The notes beneath the pieces are model-generated. The model saw nothing but the letters and a program-made list of their open reading frames with translations. It was not told where the DNA came from and did not search any database. 64,000 nucleotides of DNA from Eutreptiella sp. 'Long Island Sound 2002' (Eukaryota > Euglenozoa > Euglenophyceae > Eutreptiales > Eutreptiaceae): positions 163,243,311 through 163,307,310 of the forward strand of contig OZ038378.1 in assembly GCA_964036045.1 (NCBI GenBank). Reading direction: 5' to 3'. The position numbers were made by a program, and so were the translations under genes. Shown piece by piece: positions 25,860 through 36,001 of this stretch (positions within the stretch are counted from its first letter, which is position 1; the number at the start of each line of letters is the position of its first letter).

Positions 25860-28800
25860 TTTCCCCGTGTGGGTGGGGGAAAAAAGGTTTGTGCAGGGGG
25901 GGCGGGGGGGGGGGGGGTTTGAGCCTATTTCCTAGGACCCCCAGCCCCACCCACGCCTTCTGGGCTGAAATGGTAACGGCACAGAAAGCGGCTTGCGCAG
26001 CGGAAAAACGGACCGTTCAAAGCCACGTAATCCCTGCCGTAACGGAGCCTCCGCCTTGGAGGAGAAAGATGGGTACTGCTGTATCCTCAAGAGCACCGGA
26101 AGACGAACAAATGCACCCCCCCCCCCTCCTTCTGGGGGCTCAAACGGCCCCCCATACGCACAAACCTCTTTCCCTGTGACTGCTGTGGCCAGGAAAGAAT
26201 TAGAAGGGGGGGTAGGGGGGGGGTTGAGAGGGGGATGCTGATCTGTTTGCATGTGGCGGCGCCTACTGGTCTCTGGCCACTGTACCTTCTGACCCTCTGT
26301 GGGTCCGAACTTGGTCTGGTTGTGTCAACAGAGCCACTGGATGACTTGTGCCTTGTCCTGTTTGACTATTTCGGGGTCGGCTGTGCGAGAGACGGGCTGT
26401 TGCCCATGCCGTTGACCAGGTGCATCCAGATGCACACACCACGTCCATGCGGGGGTTTGCCGACTCCAGCACAGACTTGTGTGCGCTGGAGTGTGCATCT
26501 GCAGAATTTTCCTGACAGGGGCTTCTAACAGCCACAATGACTCTTCCCCTTTGTCCTTTCCTTTGCCTCCTTTTGCGCTCTGCACCATCTTCGGCGAGTG
26601 CGGTCTGCCCTGCCCTGTTGTCTCTGGTGTTCCCTTTTCCCCTGGTTCCACTGGGCCCTCACTGTTTGGGGGAGGAGGGGGGGGGGTTGAAGAGGGGGGG
26701 GGGGATCAGGGTGGAGGGACCCTCCTCCTGAAGTGTACGGCCTAAAAATGGTCTGAAAGCTGGATATGCAACACAACACACGGCGAGAGACTGGTAACAG
26801 AAAGGAATACTTGTTCAGCAATATGTATGGGACAAGAAAGTTCTGTGTGCACCAGACATAATTGCTATTAGAGCTGTCACCTGAAGATGTGCCACATTGA
26901 TCATCTGAAGAACTGGAGTAATCAGTGCCATTGGTGTCAACACTGCTGGCCTCCTTCCCATTGGACTCTGAGCCAGAATCTGGTCCTGAACAATACAGGG
27001 TGGGGGGGGGGGGGGTTGCCAAGGGACAATTTCGACGGGGATAATTTCGGAAGGGGAAATTTTGCCACCTGCACGGATCCTGAAGCTTCCAACAGACTGT
27101 TATTTTTTGGTGGGCTACGGAGGATCCATGTTATTTCCTGGTGGGCTCTGGATGGTTGGTGTTGTTTAACGGGGGGAGGGGGGGGCAGCGATCAGCGTAG
27201 GCCCTGTGCCAGCGGGTAGCTGGGAAGGGTGCCCACTCCCTGTGTCCCCACCACATAGATCGTGATGCACCTACCAGACTAGCTGAGCCACGTTTACCCC
27301 GGGCACAGGGCAAATTGGGCTGGTGCCAGTCTCCAAACCTAAGCCCCTGTTGAACCGGGATACCTCGGCAACAAACCCAACCCGAGGCTGGGACCCAAGT
27401 CAAGCGGACGCATAGAGGCCCCCACCCACCAAGGGGTCGCAGAGGCAACCAGAGGATCCCTATACGAGACCATGCTATTTTATCTAAATGGGTAGCAGCA
27501 AACGTAGCTATCGTCAAGAAATCAGGAGTGGGGCCCGATTGCACATGGAGATCGAACACGGGATGGTGGGATTTGGGGATGGTCTGCCCACTCATCCTCT
27601 CAAAGAGAAGGGGCATCGCGTGTAGCGAGCAAGGTAGAGCAACATGAGGCACAAGAGGTACTAGAAAACATCCAGGGAGGTACATAGGAGGACAAGGGAT
27701 AGAGCACACATGGGCTGCGGTGGGCACCGCGGATCATGTCGAACACGCTACATGCAAAACAGGCCCGACAGGCTTGGCATCATGGGTGACATGTGATGAT
27801 CTGAGTAAGAGCTGGGCACAAACGCGACAAAAGGGGCGACGGACATCATCCCTAGGGACACGGGCACCAATATCACCACAACCTCCGCTTCTTGCGGAGG
27901 CCCCTCATGAGCACAGTGTAGGAGCGAAATGCAGGAGGCAAATAGTAAAGCAACTTGTGCATACCACGAGCACTTTGGTTGAGCGGCCCCCGCACCAGTG
28001 CCCTCAGGTGGTGGGTACCACTCATACGGGGGCCGGCAATGGGGCCTTTTCGTCATTTTCGGCCCCTAGTGGCACATTTCTTGGGAGGAACACAGAGCTT
28101 GCCCTTGACTCATGGTTCCATCCAGCCCGTGTCCTCCCCTCGTGCTGCGCGCTCTATGCTGAATGCTGAAATGGGGGCGCTAATGCTGCAGACAACCGGA
28201 AAACAGACGTCCAGGTATCAGAAGGGGGGGTGAAGAAAGATGAAGAAAGATGCCAGCGGGTCAAGACAAGAAGGTAGATCGGCTGCTGCAGAGAGGGGAT
28301 AGCAGTAGAGAAACCCCATCCCTGCTGCTCTGTCAGTCTTGCGACCACAACACATACCTTTTGCCAACTTGAAAAATGCAGAGATGGCTGATCGCAGCCG
28401 CAACCTCGCAGCGTGACCCAAAAACGACAATTGAACCAGAAAAGCGAAACACAGCCAAATGCGGGAGACGACCCTTGGACTCTTCATAGGCTTCCATAAA
28501 TTGCTCAACCAGGAACAATTATACTGTTTTGTTGCTTAGGGCTTGTTCAGAAGAAACCTAGGGAGCAGCCTGTGGCAACTGCTGCTTGAACCCACTTTCA
28601 ACATGCATACATGTCAAATAGACAAAACAAGCCCAGGGCATGTCACCACACCTGACCCTATGCTTCCTTTTCTCTTGTTTGTGCACTCGCAAAACTCACA
28701 AAACTCTAAGAATCGTAGGAGAAAGGGAAAACCCATATATACAAATATGTATATATGCTAGCCATATTCAAGGGGAGAGGGATGTAGTATTGCCATCCCA

Positions 28801-30334
28801 GTGTATGGCTCAGATATTGCCATTTGCGCTGGTTTTATTCACGAACCCACACCAAAACAGGGCGCTCGTTCGAACATCGACGAATTCAGGTGTGAATGGC
28901 ATTCGTGAGCAGACCAACATTGCGTCGAATGCACCAGCAGTGACAGCAGCTGTCCTGTGTGTGCTCCAGCGACGCTCGCGTGCGTCCCGTGAGCGAGCAC
29001 CAGTGGTCGGCGGTGCAGCAGTCCCAAGGGGCACGTGCCACTGGCATCCTCCACCGCATCCGCTCTGTCGCCAATCCCCCACCCCCCCTCCTCGTCTTCT
29101 TACTCCCGACGGCCCAGCACGGCGTACAAGTCATCCTAGTGCATGTGCGCTGCAGATGGGGCAGTGCAGGCCCTCTGCCCTTGGTCGCCCCCCCCCCCCC
29201 CTCTTCTCGTGGGCGAAGCAATGGATTGTGGTCTGTGGCACTTGGCAGGCCACATGGCGGTGGGGGGGTGCCATAAAGGCTGAAAGAGTATGCCGCGGCA
29301 TCGATCCAGCCCCAAGGGGGGGGGGGGGTGGCATGAAGGCTGGAGGGCGTATGCCACTTGGTACTCCCGGGTTGGTACCTCCGGCGCCCGGTCGTTAGCC
29401 ATGGTCCGGGGGCCGAGGGCGTTGGGGGGAGGAAGTCCCCCTCGTGAGGAGGTCACAGTGGATGCCATGCCCCACTTATGGCAGTCTTTCACTCCACGTG
29501 CCCCCTTCCCCCCGCTGCCCCAGACCCCCTAATCATGATGCTGCAGCCTCATGCTTCAGTCCCCCACGCCTCCCACGATGACCCATCGTGTCTCTGAGTC
29601 CCCTGTTGCATTCCCCTGCTGTACTGTATTCGTCCACCCGCACATTTGTGTGGGTGTGTACACATGCCCTTAAGTGTCGTGTTGAGGTTACCTCTGGTGA
29701 CCTCTGTGGTTTCTGGGGCAGGATACACTGTCGTGACGCCCCGTTGGTTCTAGTACTAGTAGACTCTGCCGTGTGGTCACCCCTAATAGACACCGGACAG
29801 ACACGCAAAAGGCACAAGCAAAGGCCGCAGCGGTATCAGATTACACAAGCAGTGTTCCTTTGTAGAATTGTTATGGCTAGACAGCAGAGTCGCGAAACCA
29901 TGCAAGTTTGGTGTTACAAGGGAGAGGGCGGACAGCAATGTTGCTTCTGGAGCAGAGGTGGATACGGGCCATCCACCGCCAAATTCCCGGCACGTGGAGA
30001 GAGACCCTAGCATCATGGCGGGGGCGGGTGGCCTACTGGGAAATGGCAAAAGATTGTCATAGCAGTACCAAGCTGTGGCAGCGAGGCTGCCCCCCTTTTC
30101 CGGTCCGTTCGCGCTTGGGAGACCCCACCATACCATGCCTGGACGCCACCTCAAGGTGTCCAACCCCAGGCGTTGGAGGGGGTGGAACCCCACCCTCCTA
30201 AAATCCGGAGATCCCGCCCCCCAAAGGGTGGGACGCCAACTGAGAAGAACCCTGGGTCCCACGCCGCGAAAATTTGGCCCGGGGGGAAATTTCGCCTCTT
30301 TTCTTAACCGCAAAATTCTCACCTCCTGAAGCTT
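25860..30334. other. No supportable gene (upstream of the helicase-RBR gene)
   Basis: Probably holds the promoter and non-coding first exon of the helicase-RBR gene near its right side, but neither can be placed. Many G runs are present (25899-25918, 26680-26703, 27000-27014, 27170-27184, 29190, 29320). A Ser/Asp-rich frame at 26900-27000 (minus) has no domain. 27020-27090 and 30255-30335 share an AAATTTCG-type module with a GAAGCTT end, suggesting another small repeat. Confidence 0.45.
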
Positions 30335-30573
30335 GCTACGGGATACGAATGTTGAATGCTAACCTGCTAACACAAGCAGACGGTTGCAAGACAACAAAGT
30401 CGGAACAAAAAGCTCTACAGTGACATTGCCATAGGCGCCTTTCGTTGTGAAACAAGAAGTACCCCGTGGATCAGTGCATTGGGGGCTCGTTCAGGTAACA
30501 CACACAAAATTACTACCTACTGTAATGCCGGACACAAGAGTCGAATGACACTAGACCTTCAGTGCACCCCCCT
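30335..30573 (-). repeat. Terminal direct repeat of the retroelement (3' side on minus strand)
   Basis: Aligns without gaps to 35728-35966 with about seven mismatches by eye in 239 bp (about 97%). On + it reads GGGATACGAATGTTGAATGC and ends CAGTGCACCCCCCT. Confidence 0.92.
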
Positions 30574-30736
30574 GCCCCGGTGGACTCCCCAGCCCACCGA
30601 CATTGGACCCCTCGCAGAAGCTGCCAGGGCGCACAGGGTGTCGCCGTCCGCTGCCCAATCCCCACACCACTCAGTGCAGGGCCTGACATGGGGTACATGC
30701 CAAGACGCATACAAACTAGCCCTCCACTCTGCTGTT

Positions 30737-31413
30737 CTACGCAGCCACCCCCCACAAATCCGAAACCGAAAACAACATATCCCGGGGCAGGCCCATGGAA
30801 ACAAAGCATATCCACTCCATCGTTTTTGCAGTACCCCACGGCATGCGCGCTAGAACCCGTACAGTCGCGCATATCATTGCACTGCGCACGACGGACAACG
30901 GGTACCGGGACAATATTGCAAACTGCATCCAAGCGACAAGGGACAGAAGAAACCCTTCCCATGTGGCAACAGACGGCGGCGCGTTGCACAGGGCCCCTAT
31001 GAAGGTGTTTGTAACCCGCCTGCGCGTGGTGGCCCAGTAACTTTGCAACGGGATTCCCATCTTTAGGCTCCATTGTGCTCCTAGCGCATTTGGGTGCGCA
31101 TGTACCAACATATCACGTGACCCCAGGTGCACAGAGATTCCCATGGCAGCGGGCGACTTGCGCATGCAGGCGCCGGTGCACGACAACTCTGGGTTCTTTG
31201 CCCGACAGTCACACACAACCCTCGGGGACCAAATCTCTTCAAGCAATGGGCATACCAGTTGCATGACATCCTTCCCCCAGGACCCTTTGAAGCGACAACC
31301 GGGTTATCCTTGAATTGCTGCAGGGCAAATGTGGTGTCTCCTGCTGACCACCGCACTATGCCGTCTTCTGTTTTCGAGAGCTGTCCCCACCTCCATAGCT
31401 GGTCAACTCTCAA
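30737..31413 (-). pseudogene. Degenerate RT-like region, motif C side and C-terminus
   Basis: About 50 codons after motif B, in a shifted frame, ALQQFKDNPVVASKG falls where RT motif C (normally x-DD) is expected; here it reads KDN (about 31299-31320). The following 175-codon frame (30737-31264) has WATTRRRVTNTFIGALCN and a hydrophobic helical end that look protein-like but match no domain I know. Whether KDN reflects decay or a variant family cannot be told from one copy. Confidence 0.35.
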
Positions 31414-32552
31414 TTTACAACACCATACGGAATGGAGGACAGGCTAAAAGAGCCACCCATGGGTATTGCACCGGTGCGCCTCCACAATTCCCCAGCTGCT
31501 GCCACGACGTTGTCGTGCGACAGACTAAATTCTACCAACGAAATAAATTCATGCATCGATAGAACATGGAACGCGCCGCATTTACCTTCACCCACCTTGT
31601 CATGCTACTTATTGGAGTTGTGAATACTCCAGACAAGGGTGGAAGCCCTCCATCTTCTCCGAGTGGTTAGCCAAACGGCTGCTTCGCGCATATGCTGTAT
31701 CACAGAGGAAGGGGGAATCACATTAAACTGTTCCTTGCAATCTGCCTCCCCAATAAATTCTGCTCCCCACCCGCCCACTTTTGCAGCTAGGCACCCATAT
31801 CTTGCAAGCCCATACTTGTAGGCGCAAAGTCAAAAAAGCGCCGGGGATTTCGGACACCATGGTCCGCACAAACAATGTGAAAGCACGGGCAGCCACCCGC
31901 AGGCGCTAGCGGCTGATAACTGGAGCCGCAACAGCAGGCGCCACAGGACTTCCACAGGGACTTGGGACTTGGCCTTACCAATTAAATAAAGCAGGGCCAG
32001 CCTACCCTTCGGGCCTAAAGTCCAGTTATTAGCGGTAATTGAGGCATGTAAGTCGTTCAACACTCTTGGCATATCACACGATTGCCGTGTGTAACCTTGT
32101 TGCAGCAAAAAATTTTGCAGCTCATCCCAGGCCCACTGACGGCAAAAGCCCCATAGTTGCCTAGGTCCCTTGTCAACAATCTAAACCACTGCCACACGCA
32201 ACAGGTCACTTGCGGTGGCATGCACCCGACGACAGAGTTCACCCCCCTCTGTAAACTTGCTACGGGGTAACAGCAAAGACAATTGATCATTGGACAGGGG
32301 TGCAACCCCAGGGACATCAGCAAGTTGTTTCAAACTCTTTGCTGCACCCTTCAAAGACAGATCTCCGATGCATGGCAAGGGGTCATTGGCCCGTAGCGTT
32401 GTTCTCAATCTGTAGGGGCAGCAAACATAAATGACCTTGCACCCTTGTGACAACCCCCGCAGCTGCCCACACCGGGGCGTACGCATCCGGACAACAACAA
32501 GGCGGACGACCACGCTACACACCCTACTTATTCGCGGCGCTTTCAAACGCAC
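31410..32552 (-). pseudogene. Degenerate reverse-transcriptase-like region, N-terminal and motif B side
   Basis: Coding-like pieces appear in shifting frames. 32181-32552 includes SLKGAAKSLKQLADVPGVAP and SNDQLSLLLPRSKF. At 31830-32108 KGRLALLYLIGKAKSQVPV breaks into another frame with APVISR and RVAARAFTLF, which resembles the RP-[IV]-[IV]-S region of RTs. At 31410-31595 ELWRRTGAIPMGGSFSLSS closely fits RT motif B (G-x-P-M-G-x-x-x-S). The motifs are in the right order and spacing but never in one frame, so the copy is dead or badly assembled here. Confidence 0.42.
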
Positions 32553-32900
32553 ACCTAACTGTTAACGGTACGGACCGAACCACAACAATCTGAGATAGCA
32601 TAGCTTGCCGTTGCGCCAGGGAGAGGCGTTTACTCCGCACTAGTTGATGTATGGCTCTGGTAATATACGGCGTGTGTGCAGGTCTCAAATAGGGCACAAT
32701 AACCGGGGTAGTACGAACAAGAGGGATGTCTAAGTCTGTGGCTAGCGCGTTAAGTTCATTGGAAATGGCACGTTTGTGTGCGAAATCACCATCCTGCTGG
32801 CCACCCTGATATGTTCCAACAACTGCTGGAGACCTTTTGCTTTTTGCGCAGAGGGTGGACCCCTGTGAACAAAAGTAGGGATAGCCGGAGCGTTGTCATT

Positions 32901-33938
32901 CTACGCCCATCTCTTCAAACAAAACCACCAATCTTGTTTGACAAAACACCCCTCCACATCATCAGACACATACTGCAGGGGAATGGGTGTCCACTCATGC
33001 AAACCCGTTTGACGCAACATGGCGTGGAAGCGGCAGTCTTCCGCACCCGCGGCAGCTGTAGTGCCGTGTAGTTGTAACCGTTGGACAGGCGCTAGATGTG
33101 TCTTCCCAACATACAAACATAACATATGCACTTGTAACATAAGGTACATAAGTAAGACCGGTGGGGGCGTGCCAAGCTGCCAAGTACCCGTATGATTAAC
33201 ACCACGCACCAGCTGCAAAATGGAGTTGGTGTGGTACGGCAAGAAGGGAACTCGATGTTGCACAATGCACGCCCGTGCCCCTAGATTGGTCGCAGCAAGC
33301 GCCCTTTGCGCACCATGTGTATACAACCGCCGCCTGGAATCACATTTGGGTCCGCGAGACCACAGCCGTGGGGCACCAAGGCGATGAGTTTTGAAGAAAC
33401 AGTGCAAGCGACACCGCATAACATCACACAAACACTCAACTGCCTCCAGGGAACCATACAGAAAACAGCACTGACCTTGGAACTTGGCGCTCGCTAAACA
33501 CGTCACATGCACAGGTAACAGTGGTGTGCAAGTTGGGTAGTCTGGCGACAAGAGCCACAAGAACCCGCTCTCTGGAATTGGAACAGGGATATCCCCAATG
33601 TTTGGTAAAACAGCCACAAAATGGCGGGCACCCTCTAGTACTAGCCGGAGATTCTCCCATACAGGGTCTATGGACAGAGACATTGTGGAACATAGTGCTG
33701 GGCTATGCAGCCAAACATTCACTCCCGAGAGACACGCCAAAATGTACCTCTGGACAAAAGAAGGGGGACAGGGAAAAGCGGGAGGCGGCTGGTGTGCCTT
33801 TGCCACTAACCACGACAGCGGTTGTGACGAAGCTGTTGCACGAAGGGATGCGATGGCGGCCTCAGGCTGAAATAGAAGGGCATCCAAATAACCAGACGCT
33901 TCAGAAAAAAGCCACAGTTTTGCATGAAACCCGGACAC
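32901..33938 (-). pseudogene. Retroelement ORF ending in a GIY-YIG-like nuclease segment
   Basis: 345 codons. The C-terminal part, about residues 265-345, has LCLYVGKTHLAPVQRLQLHG, then RFHAMLRQTGLHEW, then DDVEGCFVKQDWWFCLKRWA. This matches the GIY-YIG layout: the Y-[IV]-G-K-T strand-loop, a following Arg and His, and a Glu about 50 residues on that would be the metal ligand (VEGCF). The first GIY tripeptide is weak (VHMLCLYV). GIY-YIG nucleases make the nick in Penelope-like retroelements. The N-terminal 260 residues are unrecognised. Frame breaks on both sides make it a relic. Confidence 0.45.
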
Positions 33939-34402
33939 ATTAAAATGACGCTGCCACTGCTCTGGGGGATAATGGGTAGCTGCAGCGGACGATAAATGTC
34001 CTCGAAACTCACAGGTTCACGCAAAGCGCATTCGACGATGTGCGCAGCCAGAGCCATTTTGGTTTCAAGTCGTTTGATCAACTCAATGGCTTCAACTAGT
34101 TCTAAATTAAAATTCTTCGGCATCCTTAATGGAATGAGTGGCATGGTGTGAAGACGTAGGGGGCGACTTACAGGCATGAACGGGAACGGGAGATAAACGG
34201 GAGCTTGCCTGACGCACACATGGTCTTCCATATCACGCACGCATTGTGGACTCACACTTGGATGCCAACCTGTCCCCTTTGGGGGCCGAGCACCAAGGAC
34301 TGAGGGGGGCATACGCGAACCTTGCAAAACAGCAGGGAGCCCATTGCGCAGAGTGCGTGCTGTGGTACCCGAGGACCAAAGACCCCTTGCCGTCGCATTC
34401 AT
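33806..34402 (-). pseudogene. Retroelement internal ORF, unrecognised
   Basis: 198 codons between the zinc-knuckle ORF and the GIY-YIG-like ORF. The segment FNLELVEAIELIKRLETKMALAAHIVECAL looks like a genuine helical protein region, but no domain is recognised. It overlaps the next ORF (to 33938) in another frame, so a frameshift probably separates two parts of one polyprotein. Confidence 0.4.
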
Positions 34403-34822
34403 TTCACTCCCCGCTCACTCTGCCAACCAATCGAGCATTGTCTCCCATTTACTGTCACCCCACTCTGTGACTACCGCCTCTACAATTTCCGCGTGCCACA
34501 TAGAATTAACCTAAGACAACTCAAGCGGTTTTAGAGACAGCCACCACTTTGCTGAAGTTGAACTTGACCGTTTTGTAGGGGTCTCAGGTGGATCCCTGCC
34601 TGTCGCAAACCGCTTGCCACTCACGAAGGCGTGAGCCATGATCACGTCGGTATCTTGCGAGATGATGATAGGAGACCCCGGAGATCTGCCTTCCGTTGGA
34701 GAAACCTCGCCACTCTCTGCTCCCCTTGGCTTACTCTGCTGCTGGAGAAGTTCCTTGAACTTACAAGCGTGCCGCGGCCACGTATCCTGTAAGAAATCCT
34801 CGAAAGATTTATTGATTGTTTC

Positions 34823-35410
34823 CTATTTTCGCTCCACGGCCTTTGTAGCGCACACATGCTCATCGTATGCCACCAGATGATCCTCGAGTGATTCTTTCAT
34901 CTCAGCAGAAGCTTTATCCCGAGCAAACCTCCATTGCATAAGACCTTGAACGCGAGTGGTAAGGGTTTCCAAATCTTTTCTCACCTCTGGCAAAGGTGCA
35001 ACTGCAGACTGAAGAGAGGGGACCTGGGACTTCAATGTGGCAATGTCCTGAGCCTGCCCAAGGCTTGACGCTTCATGGGTATCGAACTCGTCACGCAAAA
35101 CGGAAGATTTTTGTTGTTCCTCTGCCAGCGTCTCTGGGACTCTACCTAGGCAGTCGCGGTAGTTATGGCCTCTTATACCGCACCATAAGCAGGTGCCATA
35201 CTGAGCCTGACCTCCTGGGGGTTCGTGAAGTGGTGCCCCATCAACCACGCATTTTGCGGTGCAATGCGCATCTGTACCACACCTCAGGCACCAGACTGCT
35301 ATGACTGGGGCTGATGACCGCGGATTCGCTCCCATGGTTTCTGCATATCGATGACATTCCCTCACCCAATGCTGGTCGGAACCGCACATTAGGCAAACCC
35401 CTTTCTGCAT
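34823..35410 (-). CDS. Gag-like protein with three CCHC zinc knuckles
   Basis: 195 codons from a Met, open 14 codons further upstream before a stop. Three knuckles of exact form C-x2-C-x4-H-x4-C occur: CLMCGSDQHWVREC, CLRCGTDAHCTAKC and CLWCGIRGHNYRDC (roughly residues 8-85). CCHC knuckles bind nucleic acid in Gag and ORF1 proteins. The C-terminal half is helical with heptad-like Leu/Val spacing and could be a coiled coil. It sits just inside the 5' terminal repeat, the usual Gag position. The next downstream frame is broken from it. Confidence 0.6.
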   Translation of the reverse strand: MQKGVCLMCGSDQHWVRECHRYAETMGANPRSSAPVIAVWCLRCGTDAHCTAKCVVDGAPLHEPPGGQAQYGTCLWCGIRGHNYRDCLGRVPETLAEEQQKSSVLRDEFDTHEASSLGQAQDIATLKSQVPSLQSAVAPLPEVRKDLETLTTRVQGLMQWRFARDKASAEMKESLEDHLVAYDEHVCATKAVERK

Positions 35411-35727
35411 ACGCTCTGCCCTGACAGGGCAAGCCGACGCGTAATGAAGCTCTCCTCATGACCAACAGGGCTGGATGGATCGGCTAGTAGAAGAAGAAGG
35501 CACGGCTGCACCTGCGTCTGTACGCCGGGGACACTAAAATGGATGATGTCGCCTCTTGTGGCAAATGCCACATATGACTGGCTTGCTGAAAACCTGCATG
35601 ATCACTCCGAAATTGTTATTGTAATTGCAACCCTGTATGCACTACGATGGTCTGGCGAAACTCAAAGCGGATGTATCAATCGCGCCGAACGGAAGCAACT
35701 TGTTGCGCCAACGGCCGCGGCATCCCC

Positions 35728-35966
35728 GCTGCGGGATACGAATGTTGAATGCTAACCTGCTAACACAAGCAGACGGTTGCAAGACAACAAAGTCGGAACA
35801 AAAAGCTCTCCAGTGACATTGCCATAGGCGCCTTTCGTTGTGAAACAAGAAGTACCCCGTAGATCAGTGCATTGGGGGCTCGTTCAGGTAACACGCACAA
35901 AATTACTACCTCTTGTAATGCCGGACACAAGAGTCGAATGACACCAGACCTTCAGTGCACCCCCCT
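35728..35966 (-). repeat. Terminal direct repeat of the retroelement (5' side on minus strand)
   Basis: Same sequence as 30335-30573. A possible TG...CA core runs 35730-35959, but identity between the copies goes past it into CCCCCCT. No target-site duplication was found. Confidence 0.92.
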
Positions 35967-36001
35967 CCCCTAACCCTCACCCTAACCCTAACCCTAACCC
36001 C
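35967..36001 (+). repeat. Interstitial telomere-type (CCCTAA)n tract
   Basis: CCCCTAACCCTCACCCTAAC followed by further CCCTAA units, i.e. TTAGGG on the minus strand. It lies exactly between the retroelement's terminal repeat and the first satellite unit. Confidence 0.9.

Larger units (their letters stand above)
30335..35966 (-). mobile_element. Retroelement with 239-bp direct terminal repeats, zinc-knuckle Gag-like, GIY-YIG-like and RT-like pieces
   Basis: The whole 5.6-kb element is on the minus strand. Order from its 5' side: terminal repeat, three CCHC zinc knuckles (34823-35410), an unknown segment (33806-34402), a GIY-YIG-like nuclease segment (32901-33938), RT-like fragments (32550-30740), terminal repeat. 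Several frame breaks show it is degenerate. GIY-YIG upstream of RT matches Penelope-like elements of the type with N-terminal endonuclease reported in green algae; direct terminal repeats could then be pseudo-LTRs of a partial tandem. An LTR element is the alternative, but no protease, RNase H or integrase was recognised. The right repeat ends within 3 bp of (CCCTAA)n telomere-type repeats. Confidence 0.65.

Noticed and set aside
27131-27727. 198-codon minus strand frame upstream of the retroelement
   Set aside because: No domain or motif; contains only weak tRNA-like words that do not fold.
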